Below are positions 62,691-64,000 of a DNA stretch of 64,000 nt, in pieces. Source of the stretch: Sphingomonas swuensis (lineage in GTDB: Bacteria > Pseudomonadota > Alphaproteobacteria > Sphingomonadales > Sphingomonadaceae); contig NZ_BAABBQ010000001.1 in NCBI RefSeq assembly GCF_039538045.1, positions 1,138,001 to 1,202,000 on the forward strand, read 5' to 3'. The notes beneath the pieces were generated by a model. The model had not been told where the DNA came from and did no database searches. It saw nothing but the letters and a program-made list of their open reading frames with translations. A program made the position numbers and the translations under genes. Within the stretch, counting starts at the first letter, position 1. Each line of letters opens with the position of its first letter.

Positions 62691-63422
62691 ATGATGGTCG
62701 AGAAGGTCGAGGCCGGCACCCTGCACGGGCGGCCGATGCGCTTCTTCGACCTCGTCATGGCGGCATTCGTCACCATCCTCCTGCTCTCGAACGTGCTCGG
62801 CGCGGGCAAGGTCGCGACCGTCGATCTGCCGCTGATCGGCGACTGGCCGTTCGGGGCGGGGATCCTCTTCTTTCCCCTCGGCTATGTCATCGGCGACGTG
62901 CTGACCGAGGTCTACGGCTATGCCCGGGCGCGCCGCTGCATCTGGGTCGGGACCGCGGCGCTGCTGTTCATGGCCTTCATGAGCTTTGTCGTGGTCGCGC
63001 TTCCGCCGGCACCGGGCTGGACCGGGCAGGGGGCCTACGAGCAGGTGTTCGGCCAGGTCCCGCGGATCGTCATGGCCTCGATCATCGCCTTCTGGGCGGG
63101 GGAGTTCGTCAATTCGGCGGTACTCGCCCGGATGAAGGTCTGGACGGGCGGTCGGCATTTGTGGATGCGGACCATCGGCAGCACGGTCGCCGGTCAGGGT
63201 GTGGACAGCCTGATCTTCTATCCGCTCGCCTTTCTCGGCGCCGCGGGCTGGAGTAACGACCTCGTCATCAAGGTGCTGTTGACGCAATGGGCGCTGAAGG
63301 TCGCGTGGGAGGTGCTGCTCACCCCGCTGACCTATCTGGTGGTTGGTGCGCTCAAGCGGCGCGAAGGAATGGATGTCTTTGATGAGCGTACCGATTTCAC
63401 GCCTTTTGCTGCTCGCGTCTAG
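62691..63422 (+). CDS. Queuosine precursor transporter (VUT/YhhQ family), second copy
   Basis: A 243-aa inner-membrane protein with about six membrane segments: 'FVTILLLSNVLGAGKVATVDLP', 'GAGILFFPLGYVIGDVLTEVYGYARARR', 'AGEFVNSAVLARMKVWT' and 'RTIGSTVAGQGVDSLIFYPLAF'. The GDVLTEVYGYxxARR segment is the hallmark of YhhQ-type preQ0/preQ1 importers. GGAGGTGGGGGC precedes the ATG pair at 62691. Its end overlaps the start of the next gene by about 50 nt. Confidence 0.9.
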   Translation: MMVEKVEAGTLHGRPMRFFDLVMAAFVTILLLSNVLGAGKVATVDLPLIGDWPFGAGILFFPLGYVIGDVLTEVYGYARARRCIWVGTAALLFMAFMSFVVVALPPAPGWTGQGAYEQVFGQVPRIVMASIIAFWAGEFVNSAVLARMKVWTGGRHLWMRTIGSTVAGQGVDSLIFYPLAFLGAAGWSNDLVIKVLLTQWALKVAWEVLLTPLTYLVVGALKRREGMDVFDERTDFTPFAARV

Positions 63423-64000
63423 CGCGGGCCTCGCCGCCTGCGCGACGACCCCCCGCGCGGTCGCTCCGCCGCCCGTCGCCGCTGCGGCCGCACCGGTCGA
63501 GGTGCAGCTGCTCGGGATCAACGACTTCCACGGCAATCTCGTCGCGCCCGCCGATCCGGTGCCGCTGCGCAACGCCGACGGGACGACGAGCAAGATCAGG
63601 GCCGGCGGCGCGGCCCAGCTCGCCGCGACCCTGCAGCGGCTTCGCGCCGGACGGCCGAGCGTGACCGTCGCCGCGGGCGACCTGATCGGCGCGACGCCCC
63701 TGGTCTCGGCCTATTTCCTCGACGAACCGACGGTGCGCGCGCTGAGCATGGCCGGGCTCGAACTTGCCGCGGTGGGCAACCATGAATTCGACAAGGGTGG
63801 CGCCGAGCTCAAGCGGATGCAGGATGGCGGCTGCGACAAGCTGACCAGCCGCAAGCCCTGCGCGGTCGAGCCGCACGCGCCCGCCAGCTTCCGCTACCTT
63901 GCCGCCAACGTACTGACTGAGGGCGGCTCGACGCTCTTCCCCGGCACCGCGATCAAGCAGCTCGGCCCGGTCAAGGTCGGCTTCATCGGCATGACCCTCA
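63373..64000 (+). CDS. 5'-nucleotidase/2',3'-cyclic phosphodiesterase-type lipoprotein (3' end outside window)
   Basis: N-terminal 209 codons of a periplasmic metallophosphatase. The lipobox is 'LAACA'. The UshA-type motifs are visible: 'LLGINDFHGNL' (Asp, His), 'VTVAAGDLIGATPLV' (Asp) and 'AVGNHEFDKGG' (Asn, His, Asp). A 5'-nucleotidase C-terminal domain is expected beyond the window. Start taken at ATG 63373 with GAAGGA upstream; ATG 63382 is an alternative. It overlaps the transporter gene. It would make nucleosides available for salvage. Confidence 0.88.
   Translation, partial: MSLMSVPISRLLLLASSAGLAACATTPRAVAPPPVAAAAAPVEVQLLGINDFHGNLVAPADPVPLRNADGTTSKIRAGGAAQLAATLQRLRAGRPSVTVAAGDLIGATPLVSAYFLDEPTVRALSMAGLELAAVGNHEFDKGGAELKRMQDGGCDKLTSRKPCAVEPHAPASFRYLAANVLTEGGSTLFPGTAIKQLGPVKVGFIGMTL

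Noticed and set aside
1..64000. CRISPR array, prophage or insertion sequence
   Set aside because: No regularly spaced direct repeats, transposase, integrase or phage structural genes were seen on either strand.

Overview
The window is a GC-rich chromosomal segment of an alphaproteobacterium, most likely of the order Sphingomonadales. The grounds are gene content and order: a DUF2066-hda-ppk-ppx operon, astA-astB next to an M20 hydrolase, an UrcA-family protein, a TonB-dependent receptor, GTG/TTG starts and strong GC bias at third codon positions. I see no phage, plasmid, insertion-sequence or CRISPR signature. Genes are packed tightly, no gene-free stretch exceeds 300 bases, and many neighbours on the same strand overlap by 4 nt (ATGA/GTGA).

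Layout. 1-7.4 kb: lptD (cut by the window start), pepA, holC, ndk, an UrcA-family gene, a regulator joining an Lrp-type ligand domain to a LytTR DNA-binding domain, purN (with a C-terminal MmcQ/YjbR domain) and purM. 7.5-13 kb: the operon DUF2066-hda-ppk-ppx. 13-20.5 kb: an I78-type lipoprotein, rnd, aspS, a helical-repeat protein, greB, a soluble lytic transglycosylase and dapA. 20.6-24 kb: astB-astA-M20 hydrolase (arginine succinyltransferase route). 24.1-31.3 kb: a small membrane-tethered protein, a PAS-GGDEF-EAL-PilZ protein, then fmt-truA-MFS-cysK on the minus strand. 31.3-35 kb: recR, an NDUFAF6/squalene-synthase-like protein, an EF-hand protein, a single-domain BLUF photoreceptor and trmFO.

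34.9-37.4 kb holds an uncharacterised minus-strand cluster: two linked membrane proteins (one with an SRPBCC domain), a small membrane protein and a GbsR/MarR regulator. Similar TTC...CAGAA dyads lie in front of both the regulator and the small membrane protein. 37.6-41.5 kb: a secreted GH13 glycosidase, a polyprenyl-phosphate sugar transferase and a nucleotide-sugar dehydrogenase. 42-43.6 kb: AMP nucleosidase.

43.7-51 kb is the best-defined regulatory unit: a TetR regulator followed by an RND tripartite efflux operon (142-aa protein, adaptor, pump, outer-membrane factor). Three copies of the dyad TATACCG-N2-CGGTATA occur, one at the tetR start and two bracketing or overlapping a sigma70-like promoter of the operon. 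Next comes a 12-codon leader ORF that ends inside a hairpin. tRNA-Gly(CCC) follows.

51-64 kb: a TonB-dependent receptor, a VUT-family (queuosine-precursor-type) transporter, an SDR, a purine-nucleoside cassette (adenosine kinase, LOG phosphoribohydrolase, NupC-type transporter), a 2-oxoglutarate oxygenase, a lipoprotein, an aldo/keto reductase, a polytopic DUF2142-like protein, cytidine deaminase, a second VUT-family transporter and the start of a 5'-nucleotidase-like lipoprotein cut by the window end. All functional names rest on motif and family recognition by reading; no database search was run.
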